Of a stretch of DNA of 64,000 nucleotides, positions 54,531 to 63,201 are shown piece by piece. Made by a program: the position numbers and the translations under genes. Within the stretch, counting starts at the first letter, position 1, and each line of letters begins with the position of its first letter. The stretch comes from Alphaproteobacteria bacterium MedPE-SWcel. GTDB taxonomy: Bacteria; Pseudomonadota; Alphaproteobacteria; Rhodobacterales; Rhodobacteraceae. The stretch is from positions 1 through 64,000 of the forward strand of contig MPDC01000022.1 of the NCBI GenBank assembly GCA_001874255.1. The letters run 5' to 3'. The notes under the pieces are model-generated. The model was not told the origin of the DNA. It worked only from the letters and a program-made list of their open reading frames with translations, and searched no databases.

Positions 54531-55193
54531 ATGCTCATGTCCATAAAAGATCTGACCCGGAGGTATGCCGGACAGAACCGCGATGTGCTCCGGGGGGCGT
54601 CGTTTGACCTCGCCCGTGGCGAAAGCGTCGCGCTGACCGGCGACAGTGGCTCCGGCAAGAGCACGGTCCTGCATCTGCTGGCGGCGCTTGACCGTCCGGA
54701 CAGGGGGCAGATCCTGTTCGAGGGCACCGATATCTCCAACCTGTCCGATGCGGCCGCGTCAGAGCTGCGCCGGGGGCGAATTGCCCTCGTCTTCCAGCAG
54801 TACAATCTGGTGCCCGCGCTCAATGTGGCGGAGAATATCTCCCTGCATGCCCGGCTTGGGCGCCGGTTTGATCCGGCGTGGACCGAGACGCTTGTCCGCC
54901 ATCTCGGCCTGTCCGGTCTCCTGACCCGATACCCGGAGCAGATCTCTGGCGGGCAGCAGCAGCGGGTGGCGATTGCACGATCCCTGGCGGTGCGCCCGGA
55001 TCTGCTGCTGGCGGATGAGCCGACGGGAAATCTGGATGAGACGGCCAGCGCAGAGGTGCTGCGGCTGATGCTGGATCTGGTGAGCCGCAGCGGCAGCGCG
55101 CTGTTTCTGGTCACCCATTCGCCGCAGATCGCGGCCCGCTGTGACCGGCATCTGCATCTCAGCGGCGGGCAGGTGCGGTCGGCGGCGCCATGA
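54531..55193 (+). CDS. LolD/MacB-type ABC ATPase
   Basis: A 220-residue ATPase. The ATG at 54531 follows AGGAGA; an ATG 33 bases upstream lacks a site. Walker A TGDSGSGKST, Q-loop VFQQYNLVPALNVAENI, signature ISGGQQQRVAIARSL and Walker B LLADEPTGNLDE are typical of the LolD/MacB/FtsE group, whose members drive mechanotransmission rather than import. It overlaps the FtsX-like permease gene by four bases. Confidence 0.88.
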   Translation: MLMSIKDLTRRYAGQNRDVLRGASFDLARGESVALTGDSGSGKSTVLHLLAALDRPDRGQILFEGTDISNLSDAAASELRRGRIALVFQQYNLVPALNVAENISLHARLGRRFDPAWTETLVRHLGLSGLLTRYPEQISGGQQQRVAIARSLAVRPDLLLADEPTGNLDETASAEVLRLMLDLVSRSGSALFLVTHSPQIAARCDRHLHLSGGQVRSAAP

Positions 55194-57619
55194 TCCATGT
55201 GCTTGGCACCATGTTTCGGCACTGGCGGCGGGCGCCTCTGCAGCTTGTTCTGCTGATCGCAGGGCTTGCCTTGGCCACGGCCCTGTGGTCGGCGGTGCAG
55301 GCGATCAATGCCGAGGCGCGGGCGTCCTATGGGCGGGCGGTGGAACGGCTCGGGACCGGCGGCATGGCGGCCCTCACCTCGCCCGAGGGGGCTATCGCGC
55401 TTCAGACCTATGTGCGCCTGCGGCGGGTCGGCTGGCAGCTGTCGCCGGTGCTCGAGGGGACATGGGCGCAAGGGGGGCGCTCCGTCACCCTCCTGGGCGT
55501 CGATGTGCTGAGCTATCCCGGCGCCCCTGCCATGGTCACCGCCGCCGAGGCGGACGGCAGCCTTGGGCCCCTTGGGGTGCTCACGACGCCCGGGGTGATG
55601 TTTGCCCATCCCGAAACGCAGGCCGCGCTGGCAGGGCTGGACCAGGAGGCGTTCCGGATCCTTCCCCTGCCCGACCTGCCGCCCAATCTGGTGCTCAGCG
55701 ATATTTCGGTTGTCGAGGGGCTGCTGAACAGACCGGGGCAGCTCAGCCGGATCCTGATCCTGCCGGATCAGCCCGAGGGCCTGCCCGCCCTGAGCGTGCT
55801 CGCGCCGCGATTGCAGCGCAGCAGCACGGATGACGGCCCATTGGGAGATCCCGGCAGGCTGACCCGGAGTTTTCACCTCAACCTGACGGCCTTTGGCTTT
55901 CTGTCCTTTGGCGTTGGGCTGTTCATCGTTCAGGGCAGTATCACCCTCGGTATCGAGCAGCGCCGGGGCACGATCCGGACCCTGCGATGTCTGGGGGTTG
56001 CGATGTCGGGATTGATGGCGGCCCTGCTGTTGGAACTGATCGTGCTGGCGCTGGTGGCAGGCGGTCTCGGTCTGGTCGTCGGCTATAGCCTTGCGGGGCT
56101 GCTCCTGCCGGATGTGAGCGCAACGCTCCGGGGGCTATACGGCGCGCCGGTGGACGGGACGCTCTCGCTGCGCCTGTCATGGGTGGTTTCCGGTCTCGGG
56201 ATGGCCTTGGCGGGAACGCTGCTGGCGGGGCTGCAGGCGCTGCTCTCCCTGCGCCGCATGGGGCGGCATCTGTCTCAGGCCTCCTATGCCACCGCGCGGC
56301 TGAACAGGACGCATATCTGGATCTGGTGCCTGAGTGGTGCGGGGCTGATCAGCCTCGGCGCGGTGGTCTTGCAGGTCGGGTCCGGTCTGTTGGCCGGTTT
56401 CGTCTTTCTGGGGGGGCTGATGCTCGGCAGTGCGGTGCTGCTGCTGCCGGTCCTGACCCTGCTGCTGCAGGGGATGCGTCGGATGGCGCGCTCGCCCGCG
56501 TTCCAATGGCTGACCGCAGACAGCCAACTGCAATTGCCGGGTCTGTCCCTGTCGCTGATGGCGCTGCTGCTTGCGGTGGCCACCAATGTCGGGGTCGGAA
56601 CAATGGTGTCGAGTTTTCGCATGACCTTTGTCGACTGGATCGATCAACGTCTGGTCGCCGATGTCTTTGTCGAGGTGGAAACCGACGCGCAAGCGCAAGC
56701 CGTGATGCGCTGGGCAAAGGCGAACGACGCCCGCAGCCTGCCGCAGTCCTACAGCGATACACGCTTGAACTCCGCCCCGCTGCGCATCTATGGCGTGGTC
56801 GATGACCCGCTGTCTCGCCGCGACTGGCCCCTCGTGCGCGGAGCGCCGGATGCCTGGGACCAGCTTCACAGCGCAGGCGCGGTTTTTGTCAACGAACAGC
56901 TGGCCCACCGCGACGGTCTGCAGCCGGGCGACCGGATGACATTGGGGCCGGATTGGTCGGCACCCATCGCGGCGGTATATTCCGATTATGGCAATCCCGA
57001 CGGGCAGATCATCATGTCACTTCCGGCCCTGCGCGCACATGTTCCGGCGCCCATCGTGCGGCGCATCGGCCTGGTGCCGACCGAAGCCACGCACCCCGGT
57101 GATCTCGGACAAGGGCTTGCACGCGATCTCGGGATCTCCGCCACCGCGATCCGGGACAAGGACATGATCAAATCCCTGTCCATTGCCGTCTTTGACCGCA
57201 CTTTCGTGGTCACCGGAGCGCTGAATATCCTGACATTGGCCGTTGCGGGCTTTGCCATGCTGACCAGCTTTCTCAGCCAATGGAGCCGTCGCCTGCCGCA
57301 GCTGGCTCCGGTCTGGGCCATGGGAGTCAGCCGGGCCCGGCTGGCGGGGCTGGAGCTGCTGAGAAGCCTCGGGTTTGCCGTTTTGACATTCGCATGCGCC
57401 CTGCCCCTCGGGTTGGGGCTGGCCTGGGCGCTTTTGAATGTCATCAATCTGGAGGCCTTTGGATGGCGCTTGCCGATGTATCTGTTTCCGGCGGAATGGG
57501 TCCGCCTCTTCCTGTTGACCTGTCTTGCGGCCGGGCTGGCTGCGGTGGTGCCGGTGCTGCGCTTGCTGCGTCTGTCTCCGGCGCGGCTGCTGGAGGTGTT
57601 TTCCAATGACCGCCTCTAG
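55190..57619 (+). CDS. FtsX-like ABC permease (LolC/MacB group, large form)
   Basis: An 809-residue membrane protein. One N-terminal segment, a periplasmic domain to about residue 235, three spans forming the first FtsX domain (235-345), two more near 395-440 and 450-480, a second periplasmic domain (480-680), and three final spans (680-800). This duplicated FtsX arrangement is typical of permeases encoded beside a LolD-like ATPase and an AttH-like protein. It probably moves a lipid or lipoprotein-like substrate out of the inner membrane. It overlaps the next gene by 14 bases. Confidence 0.85.
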   Translation: MIHVLGTMFRHWRRAPLQLVLLIAGLALATALWSAVQAINAEARASYGRAVERLGTGGMAALTSPEGAIALQTYVRLRRVGWQLSPVLEGTWAQGGRSVTLLGVDVLSYPGAPAMVTAAEADGSLGPLGVLTTPGVMFAHPETQAALAGLDQEAFRILPLPDLPPNLVLSDISVVEGLLNRPGQLSRILILPDQPEGLPALSVLAPRLQRSSTDDGPLGDPGRLTRSFHLNLTAFGFLSFGVGLFIVQGSITLGIEQRRGTIRTLRCLGVAMSGLMAALLLELIVLALVAGGLGLVVGYSLAGLLLPDVSATLRGLYGAPVDGTLSLRLSWVVSGLGMALAGTLLAGLQALLSLRRMGRHLSQASYATARLNRTHIWIWCLSGAGLISLGAVVLQVGSGLLAGFVFLGGLMLGSAVLLLPVLTLLLQGMRRMARSPAFQWLTADSQLQLPGLSLSLMALLLAVATNVGVGTMVSSFRMTFVDWIDQRLVADVFVEVETDAQAQAVMRWAKANDARSLPQSYSDTRLNSAPLRIYGVVDDPLSRRDWPLVRGAPDAWDQLHSAGAVFVNEQLAHRDGLQPGDRMTLGPDWSAPIAAVYSDYGNPDGQIIMSLPALRAHVPAPIVRRIGLVPTEATHPGDLGQGLARDLGISATAIRDKDMIKSLSIAVFDRTFVVTGALNILTLAVAGFAMLTSFLSQWSRRLPQLAPVWAMGVSRARLAGLELLRSLGFAVLTFACALPLGLGLAWALLNVINLEAFGWRLPMYLFPAEWVRLFLLTCLAAGLAAVVPVLRLLRLSPARLLEVFSNDRL

Positions 57620-58706
57620 ATCCCTAGGGGCCCTGATCCTCGCGGTTTTGATGCTGCCGGGCCTTTGGTCCGGGGCTCAGGGACAGGGCTATGCCAATCT
57701 CGGCAGCGACGCTGCGGGGTTCGCCGTCCCGGATCCTGGCAGGCAGCTTCAATTCCCGGCCGACCACGGCGCGCATCCGGATTTTAGGGTCGAATGGTGG
57801 TATCTGACGGCCAACCTCCGCACCGAGGCCGGCGCGGATCTGGGGGTTCAATGGACATTGTTTCGCTCTGCCCTCGCCCCGAATGATGCCGAGGGGTGGA
57901 AGAACCCACAGATCTGGATGGGCCACGCGGCGGTGACGACCGCGACCTCCCACAGCTACGCCGAGCGATTGGGTCGCGGCGGCATTGGCCAGGCGGGGGT
58001 CCTCACCGATCCGTTTTTGGCGTGGATTGATGATTGGTCGCTGACCTCTTCGGACGATACGCTGGATGATCTGGCAGTGACGGCGCGCGGCCCGGGGTTT
58101 TCCTATGATCTTGCCCTGCAGCAGCAGGGCCCGCTCATCTTTCATGGCGACGACGGCTATTCGGTGAAATCCGAGGACGGTCAGGCCAGCTACTATTACT
58201 CGCAGCCCTCCTATCGGGTCACCGGCACCGTGACCCTGCCACGCGGGCCGCTCGCGGTCACCGGTGAGGCCTGGCTGGACCGGGAATGGTCCAGTCAGCC
58301 ACTGGCCCCCGATCAGAGCGGCTGGGATTGGTTCTCATTGCGCTTTGACAGCGGAGAAAAAGCCATGGGCTTCGTCTTGCGTGGCGACCGGGGCGATTTC
58401 ACCTCCGGCAGCTGGATCGCGGCGGATGGCACGCTCAGCCCTCTTGCACCGGGCGAATTCATCGCCACACCGCGCGTCTGGTCCGAGGTCGCCGGGCGGG
58501 ACATCCCCACGGGATGGCAGGTTGAAATCCCCGCGCGCGGGGTTTCGGTCAACGTGGCGGCGCTCAATCCCGAGGCCTGGATGGGAACATCCTTTTCCTA
58601 TTGGGAAGGCCCCGTCACCGTCATCGGGAGCCATCAGGGAACCGGATACCTGGAAATGACCGGCTATGGCGATGAGCGTTCCAGCAACCCTTCGGACCGG
58701 AAATAG
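57606..58706 (+). CDS. AttH/CrtC-type lipocalin-like exported protein
   Basis: A 366-residue protein. The ATG at 57606 starts a signal peptide (SLGALILAVLMLPGLWSGAQG). The mature protein has the lipocalin-like hallmark FRVEWWYLTANLRTEAGADL, then GVQWTLFRSAL, and a C-terminal ESWLDREWSS-like segment reading AWLDREWSSQPL. The family includes AttH and carotenoid 1,2-hydratase CrtC, but a secreted form next to LolD/FtsX genes is more likely a lipid-binding partner of the transporter than a carotenoid enzyme. Its 3' end overlaps the convergent TAXI gene by 43 bases. Confidence 0.82.
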   Translation: MTASRSLGALILAVLMLPGLWSGAQGQGYANLGSDAAGFAVPDPGRQLQFPADHGAHPDFRVEWWYLTANLRTEAGADLGVQWTLFRSALAPNDAEGWKNPQIWMGHAAVTTATSHSYAERLGRGGIGQAGVLTDPFLAWIDDWSLTSSDDTLDDLAVTARGPGFSYDLALQQQGPLIFHGDDGYSVKSEDGQASYYYSQPSYRVTGTVTLPRGPLAVTGEAWLDREWSSQPLAPDQSGWDWFSLRFDSGEKAMGFVLRGDRGDFTSGSWIAADGTLSPLAPGEFIATPRVWSEVAGRDIPTGWQVEIPARGVSVNVAALNPEAWMGTSFSYWEGPVTVIGSHQGTGYLEMTGYGDERSSNPSDRK

Positions 58707-59656
58707 GCCCGCGCCGCGCGATGCAGCGGCGCCGTCTGATAGGCCTCGACCATCTGCAGTTCATCGAGGGAGGCAAAGGCGGGATGGGCGCGCTTCAGGC
58801 TGTCGAGATCGCTCATGATGCTGCGCACGAGCGAATTGACCACCCGCAGGCTCTGCCGTCGTGTGGTGACCAGGGTGGCGGCGAAGCCGAAGGATTGCAC
58901 CGGATCAGGGTTGCCACGGTAGAGGTTCCCGGGAATTTCGGCGAATTCATAGACGTCGCTTTCTACGACAGTTGCGCGAATTTGCGTCTCATCCAGCGGC
59001 ACCAGAACGGAATCGCAGGCTGTGGTTGCTTCTTCGACAGAGGCCGAGGGGTGGCCGACCGCAAAAATCATGGCATCGAACGCCCCCGCGCAGAGCGCTT
59101 CGGACTGCGCTTCGGCAGGCAGCTCATGGACTTCGGAAAAACTGTCCGCTCCCCACCGCAGTGCCGTCATCAGGACCTCCATCGTGGCCCGCTGACCGGA
59201 GCCGGGGTTGCCGATATTGACCCGCTTTCCGCGCAGATCCGAAAAGCTGGCAATGTCGGCATCCGCCCTGGCGACGACGGTAAAGACCTCGGAATGGAGC
59301 GAGACCAAGGCACGCAGATCGCCAAACGGCACCCCGTTCGCCAGATGCGGTGTGCCCGCATAGGCCCGCGCCTGCCAGTCTGACTGCACGATGGCGAAAT
59401 CCAGCCCACCGTCGCGCAAGGCCCGCAGGTTGTCCAGCGACCCTGCGGTTTCATCGGCGGTACAGCGAATGCCGTGGCGCCGCCGGTCCTTGTTGACCAG
59501 ACGACAGATCGCCGTGCCCAAGGGATAATAGAGCCCCGACACCGAGCCTGTGCCGATTGTGATGAAATCCTCGGCCTGCGCGGGAGGTGATGTCAAACCA
59601 CCACAGCCGATCGACACTGCCACGCACAGTGACAGGGCCCTGATCCTCACTCGCAT
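58664..59656 (-). CDS. TAXI-family TRAP transporter solute-binding protein
   Basis: A 330-residue periplasmic protein with a signal peptide (ALSLCVAVSIGCGGLTSPPAQA). The TAXI hallmark FITIGTGSVSGLYYPLG follows at once, then CTADETAGSLDNLRALRDGG, FSDLRGKRVNIGNPGSGQRA and a late LYRGNPDPVQSFGFAATLV. TAXI proteins deliver small acids such as glutamate or other carboxylates to DctQM-type membrane subunits. No such subunit is in the window, so this is an orphan binding protein. GGGGGG precedes the ATG. It ends inside the convergent attH-like gene. Confidence 0.88.
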   Translation of the reverse strand: MRVRIRALSLCVAVSIGCGGLTSPPAQAEDFITIGTGSVSGLYYPLGTAICRLVNKDRRRHGIRCTADETAGSLDNLRALRDGGLDFAIVQSDWQARAYAGTPHLANGVPFGDLRALVSLHSEVFTVVARADADIASFSDLRGKRVNIGNPGSGQRATMEVLMTALRWGADSFSEVHELPAEAQSEALCAGAFDAMIFAVGHPSASVEEATTACDSVLVPLDETQIRATVVESDVYEFAEIPGNLYRGNPDPVQSFGFAATLVTTRRQSLRVVNSLVRSIMSDLDSLKRAHPAFASLDELQMVEAYQTAPLHRAARAYFRSEGLLERSSP

Positions 59657-59999
59657 TCAAACTTCCCCCCCAGGTGCCGCTCTGCGCAAAATTTCAAAGG
59701 GGTGAAACTCTGTCAAGCCGAATAGCCCCCCTCGCAAGCGCGGCTGCCCCCGCTTTCAGGCGCCGCCAGAGGCAGGATGTCATAAAAGAGTTAATCAACA
59801 TCTGTAGCTGAGCACACGTGTCCCCGGAATCATCCCCGGGCGCAACTCCGGCATCGACATGCAGGCGCTGCGCCCGGGGTGGACCCGAGGGGATCCGCGC
59901 GGCGCGCTGTCATTTGCCTGTTTGAAAACGATGGCAGTTTGGAAGCGTCCTGACAAACAAACACGCTCCGCTCTTGGGGTATCAGACTTGGAGATGTCG
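59657..59999. other. Spacer between TAXI gene and ugpB
   Basis: Contains the promoters of both divergent genes. A weak Pho-box-like pair is at 59777-59798. An open frame from 59859 runs in phase into ugpB but lacks a ribosome-binding site, so I treat it as untranslated leader. Confidence 0.45.
59777..59798 (+). promoter_or_regulatory. Weak Pho-box-like pair upstream of ugpB
   Basis: Two consecutive 11-base units: ATGTCATAAAA and GAGTTAATCAA. The first keeps the GTCATAAA core; the second resembles the CTGTTACACAA unit before pstS in GTTA and CAA. It lies about 200 bases before the ugpB start. ugp genes are Pho-controlled in E. coli, which makes the site plausible but not established. Confidence 0.35.
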
Positions 60000-61307
60000 A
60001 TGACATTCTGGAAAATCGCAGCGCTGAACGCCGCTGTTGCCATTTCGGCCACCGCAGCCTGGGCCGAAACCGAAATCACCCTGTGGCACGCGATGGGCGG
60101 CCAGCTGGGCGAAACCGTGAACAAGATCGCCGAAGATTTCAACGCCTCGCAGGATGACTACAGCATCACGCCGGTCTTCAAGGGCTCGTATGAAGAGACC
60201 CTGACCGCAGGTATCGCCGCCTTCCGCGCGGGCGAGCAGCCCAACATCATGCAGGTCTTCGATGCCGGCGCCGCAACCGTGATCGGGGCCAAGGGCGCAA
60301 CCATTCCGGTTCAGGACCTGCTGACCGAGAACGGTGTTGATTTCGACATCACCGACTATATCTCCGGCGTCCGCTACTTCTACGCCGACAGCGACGGCAA
60401 GATGATCGGCATGCCGTTCAACTCCTCCTCGCCGATCATGTATTTCAACGTAGACGCGCTGGCCAAAGCGGGCGTTTCTGCTCCGAAAACATGGGAAGAA
60501 TTCCAGACCGTGACCGCCCCCGCGCTGAAGGACGCAGGCTATATCGCCCTGTCCCAGTCGCACCTGCCCTGGATCTTCACCGAAAACTTCATGTCTCGCC
60601 ACAACCTGCCGTTCGCGACCAACGACAACGGCTATGACGGCGCCGAAGGCACCAAGATCCTCGTCAACAACGACGCCATCAAGGCCCATTTCACCGCTCT
60701 GACCGAGTGGAAGGAAAATGGCCTGTTCGAATGGTACGGCACCGGCTGGGGCGACAACGCCACACCGTTTGAGGAAGGCGAAGTCGCCATGTGGCTCGGC
60801 TCTTCCGGCTCTTTCGGCGGGCTGATGAAAAAAGACCTCGGCTTTGACTTCTCCGCCACCGTGCTGCCCTATTGGGAAGCGGTGACCACCGAGCCCAAGC
60901 AGACCTTCATCGGTGGCGCGTCGCTGTTTGCCATGTCCGGTCATGACGCCGAGGAAAATGAGGCCGCGGCCAAGTTCTTCCAGTATCTGACCTCCCCCGA
61001 GGTGCAGTATTTCTGGCACAAGGAAACCGGCTATGTGCCGATCACCGAAGCCGCCTATGAGCTGGCCAAGGAAGATGGCCACTACGACCGTTTCCCGGCC
61101 GCCGAAGTCGGCATCCAGCAGCTGTCCCTGCCCGGTGGCGACAACACCAAAGGCTACCGCATGGGCTTTTACGTTCAGATCCGCGACGTGATGAACCGTG
61201 AATATGGCCGCATCCTCTCCGGCGAGACCTCGGTCGAAGACGCGTTCGCCAATATCGAAAAAGAAGCCAACGACCTGCTGGCCCGCTTTGCCAAGACCCA
61301 GGGCTAA
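60000..61307 (+). CDS. ugpB: Glycerol-3-phosphate-binding protein UgpB
   Basis: A 435-residue periplasmic binding protein. The ATG at 60000 follows GGAG and starts a signal peptide (MTFWKIAALNAAVAISATAA, cleavage near AWA). It aligns by eye along its length with E. coli UgpB: ITLWHAMGGQLGETVNKIA, NIMQVFDAGAATVI, MIGMPFNSSSPIMYFNVDAL, QTFIGGASLFAMSGHD and HKETGYVPITEAAYELAKE. It captures sn-glycerol-3-phosphate and its diesters as phosphorus source. A strong stem-loop separates it from ugpA. Confidence 0.9.
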   Translation: MTFWKIAALNAAVAISATAAWAETEITLWHAMGGQLGETVNKIAEDFNASQDDYSITPVFKGSYEETLTAGIAAFRAGEQPNIMQVFDAGAATVIGAKGATIPVQDLLTENGVDFDITDYISGVRYFYADSDGKMIGMPFNSSSPIMYFNVDALAKAGVSAPKTWEEFQTVTAPALKDAGYIALSQSHLPWIFTENFMSRHNLPFATNDNGYDGAEGTKILVNNDAIKAHFTALTEWKENGLFEWYGTGWGDNATPFEEGEVAMWLGSSGSFGGLMKKDLGFDFSATVLPYWEAVTTEPKQTFIGGASLFAMSGHDAEENEAAAKFFQYLTSPEVQYFWHKETGYVPITEAAYELAKEDGHYDRFPAAEVGIQQLSLPGGDNTKGYRMGFYVQIRDVMNREYGRILSGETSVEDAFANIEKEANDLLARFAKTQG

Positions 61308-61321
61308 GCTGACCTGACACA

Positions 61322-61362
61322 GGGGCAACCCGCGCTGCGTGCGTGGGTTGCCCTCTTTCTTT
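61322..61362 (+). terminator. Intercistronic terminator-like stem-loop between ugpB and ugpA
   Basis: GGGCAACCC-GCGC pairs with GTGC-GGGTTGCCC, followed by TCTTTCTTTTT. It is 14 bases after the ugpB stop. The strength suggests substantial termination, leaving the permease and ATPase genes expressed by read-through. Confidence 0.85.
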
Positions 61363-61382
61363 TTGCCGATGGAAGACCTCTT

Positions 61383-62264
61383 ATGAAACGTGCCGGATTT
61401 ACCACTGTCTGGCTGCCCGTAGCGCTTTTGCTGCCGCAGTTGATGATCATCGCGATCTTTTTCTACTGGCCTGCAGCCTGGGCAGTGCAGTCTTCGTTCT
61501 ACCTGCAGGATCCCTTTGGGTTCGGATCCACATTTGTCGGGGTCGAGAATTACACCGATTTGATGACCAATTCCGAATACGGCAAGGTGGCGCGGTTCAC
61601 GTTGATCTACACCGTCCTGGTCACGTTCTTCTCTCTCGCGCTGGCGTTGCTGCTGGCGGTGAAGGCGGACAAGGTCATTCGGGGGGCCAAATCCTATCGC
61701 ACGTTGCTGATGTGGGTCTATGCGATCGCGCCGCCGGTTGCGGGCTTTTTGGGGCTGATGTTCTTTGACCAGCGCAATGGACCCCTGACCGAGATGTTCC
61801 AGTTCTTCGGATGGGAATTCCGCCTCGGCGCCGATTTCAATTCGACCGCCACCGCGATGGTGATCGTCGCGGTCTGGAAACAAATCCCGGTGAATTTCAT
61901 CTTTTTCCTGTCCGGACTGCAGTCGATCCCCAAAGCCGTCCGCGAGGCCGCCTTGATCGACAACCGCTCGGCCACGGGGCGGTTCTGGGACGTCACCTTC
62001 CCGCTGCTGGCGCCGACCGCCTTCTTCCTGTTGATCATCAACATCACCTACGCGCTGTTCGACACCTTCGGCATCGTCGACACGCTGGTCCGCTCGGAGC
62101 CGGGCAACAACCCGGTCACCTTGGTCTACAAGGTGTTCGTCGACGGGTTCCGCGGCAACGATCTGGGTGGGTCCTCGGCGCAGTCGGTCATTTTGATGAT
62201 CCTCGTTCTTGTCCTCACCGTTTTTCAATTCCGGCTGATCGAACGCCGGATTCACTATACTTGA
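61383..62264 (+). CDS. ugpA: Glycerol-3-phosphate ABC permease UgpA
   Basis: A 293-residue inner-membrane permease with six spans. The EAA coupling loop reads AVREAALIDNRSATGRFWDVTFPLLAPT in two parts near residues 180-208, contacting UgpC. The N-terminal span is LPVALLLPQLMIIAIFFYWP. It forms the channel with UgpE. It is 13 bases upstream of ugpE. Confidence 0.9.
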   Translation: MKRAGFTTVWLPVALLLPQLMIIAIFFYWPAAWAVQSSFYLQDPFGFGSTFVGVENYTDLMTNSEYGKVARFTLIYTVLVTFFSLALALLLAVKADKVIRGAKSYRTLLMWVYAIAPPVAGFLGLMFFDQRNGPLTEMFQFFGWEFRLGADFNSTATAMVIVAVWKQIPVNFIFFLSGLQSIPKAVREAALIDNRSATGRFWDVTFPLLAPTAFFLLIINITYALFDTFGIVDTLVRSEPGNNPVTLVYKVFVDGFRGNDLGGSSAQSVILMILVLVLTVFQFRLIERRIHYT

Positions 62265-62277
62265 GAGGGACGCGACT

Positions 62278-63189
62278 ATGGCAGATCTTACCCAATCGGA
62301 CGGTGTCCTCTCCGCCACCACATCCCGGCAGCGCCCCCGGATCAAGCTGCGTCACATTGCGGATCACGCGATTCTCATGGCCGGCGCCTTGCTGATGGTC
62401 TTTCCCGTCGTGCTGGTATTGATGACCACCAGCTTTTCCGATGCCGACATCGCCAAACACGGCCTGCAGCTGGGGTTCGAAGGCAATATGCTGGAAAACT
62501 TCGAAGCGGCCATGTTCGAGGCCTCGGGCTTTACCAAAACCATCACCGGTACCCGGATGCTGATGAATTCCATGATCCTCGGCCTCGGCTTTGCCATCGG
62601 CAAGATCGTGATCTCGATGATGGCGGCCTATGCCATTGTCTATTTCCGGCTGAGATTCGCGACATTCGCCTTCTGGATCATCTTCACGACCTTGCTGCTG
62701 CCGCTCGAAGTCCGCATCCTGCCGTCCTATGAGGCGATCCAGAGCCTCGGGCTGGCCAATACCTATACAGGTCTGATTGTGCCACTGATCGCTTCGGCCA
62801 CGGGGACGTTCTTCTTTCGCCAGTTCTTCCGGTCGATCCCCGAAGAACTGGTGGAGGCCGCGCGGATTGACGGCGCCGGGCCGGTGAAATTCTTCATCGA
62901 TATTCTGGTGCCGCTGAGCCGCACCATGATTGCGGCGATCTTCATCATCATGTTCGTCTACGGCTGGAACCAGTATCTGTGGCCGACGCTGATCACCACC
63001 GATGAGGGCCTGTTCACCCTTGTGCGTGGCATCAAGCAGATCGTGCAGGTTCTCAGCCAGACCGGCGCCATGATCCCTGAATACGGCAAGGCGCTGGCGC
63101 TGTCGCTGATCGCGATGATCCCGCCGGTGCTGATCGTCATCTTCTTCCAGAGCTGGTTCGTCAAGGGCCTCACGGAATCCGATAAATAA
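62278..63189 (+). CDS. ugpE: Glycerol-3-phosphate ABC permease UgpE
   Basis: A 303-residue inner-membrane permease. A polar N-terminal tail of about 35 residues precedes six membrane spans, with the EAA loop ELVEAARIDGAGPVKFFIDI near residue 195. The family C-terminus QSWFVKGLTESDK is present. It partners UgpA. ugpC begins 12 bases downstream. Confidence 0.9.
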   Translation: MADLTQSDGVLSATTSRQRPRIKLRHIADHAILMAGALLMVFPVVLVLMTTSFSDADIAKHGLQLGFEGNMLENFEAAMFEASGFTKTITGTRMLMNSMILGLGFAIGKIVISMMAAYAIVYFRLRFATFAFWIIFTTLLLPLEVRILPSYEAIQSLGLANTYTGLIVPLIASATGTFFFRQFFRSIPEELVEAARIDGAGPVKFFIDILVPLSRTMIAAIFIIMFVYGWNQYLWPTLITTDEGLFTLVRGIKQIVQVLSQTGAMIPEYGKALALSLIAMIPPVLIVIFFQSWFVKGLTESDK

Positions 63190-63201
63190 GGAATAGAACC
63201 A

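Noticed and set aside
59982-62345. 787-codon minus-strand frame opposite ugpB-ugpA
   Set aside because: A GC-rich codon-position shadow; the translation is rich in Gly, Asp, Gln and His without domains, while the plus strand encodes UgpB and UgpA throughout.
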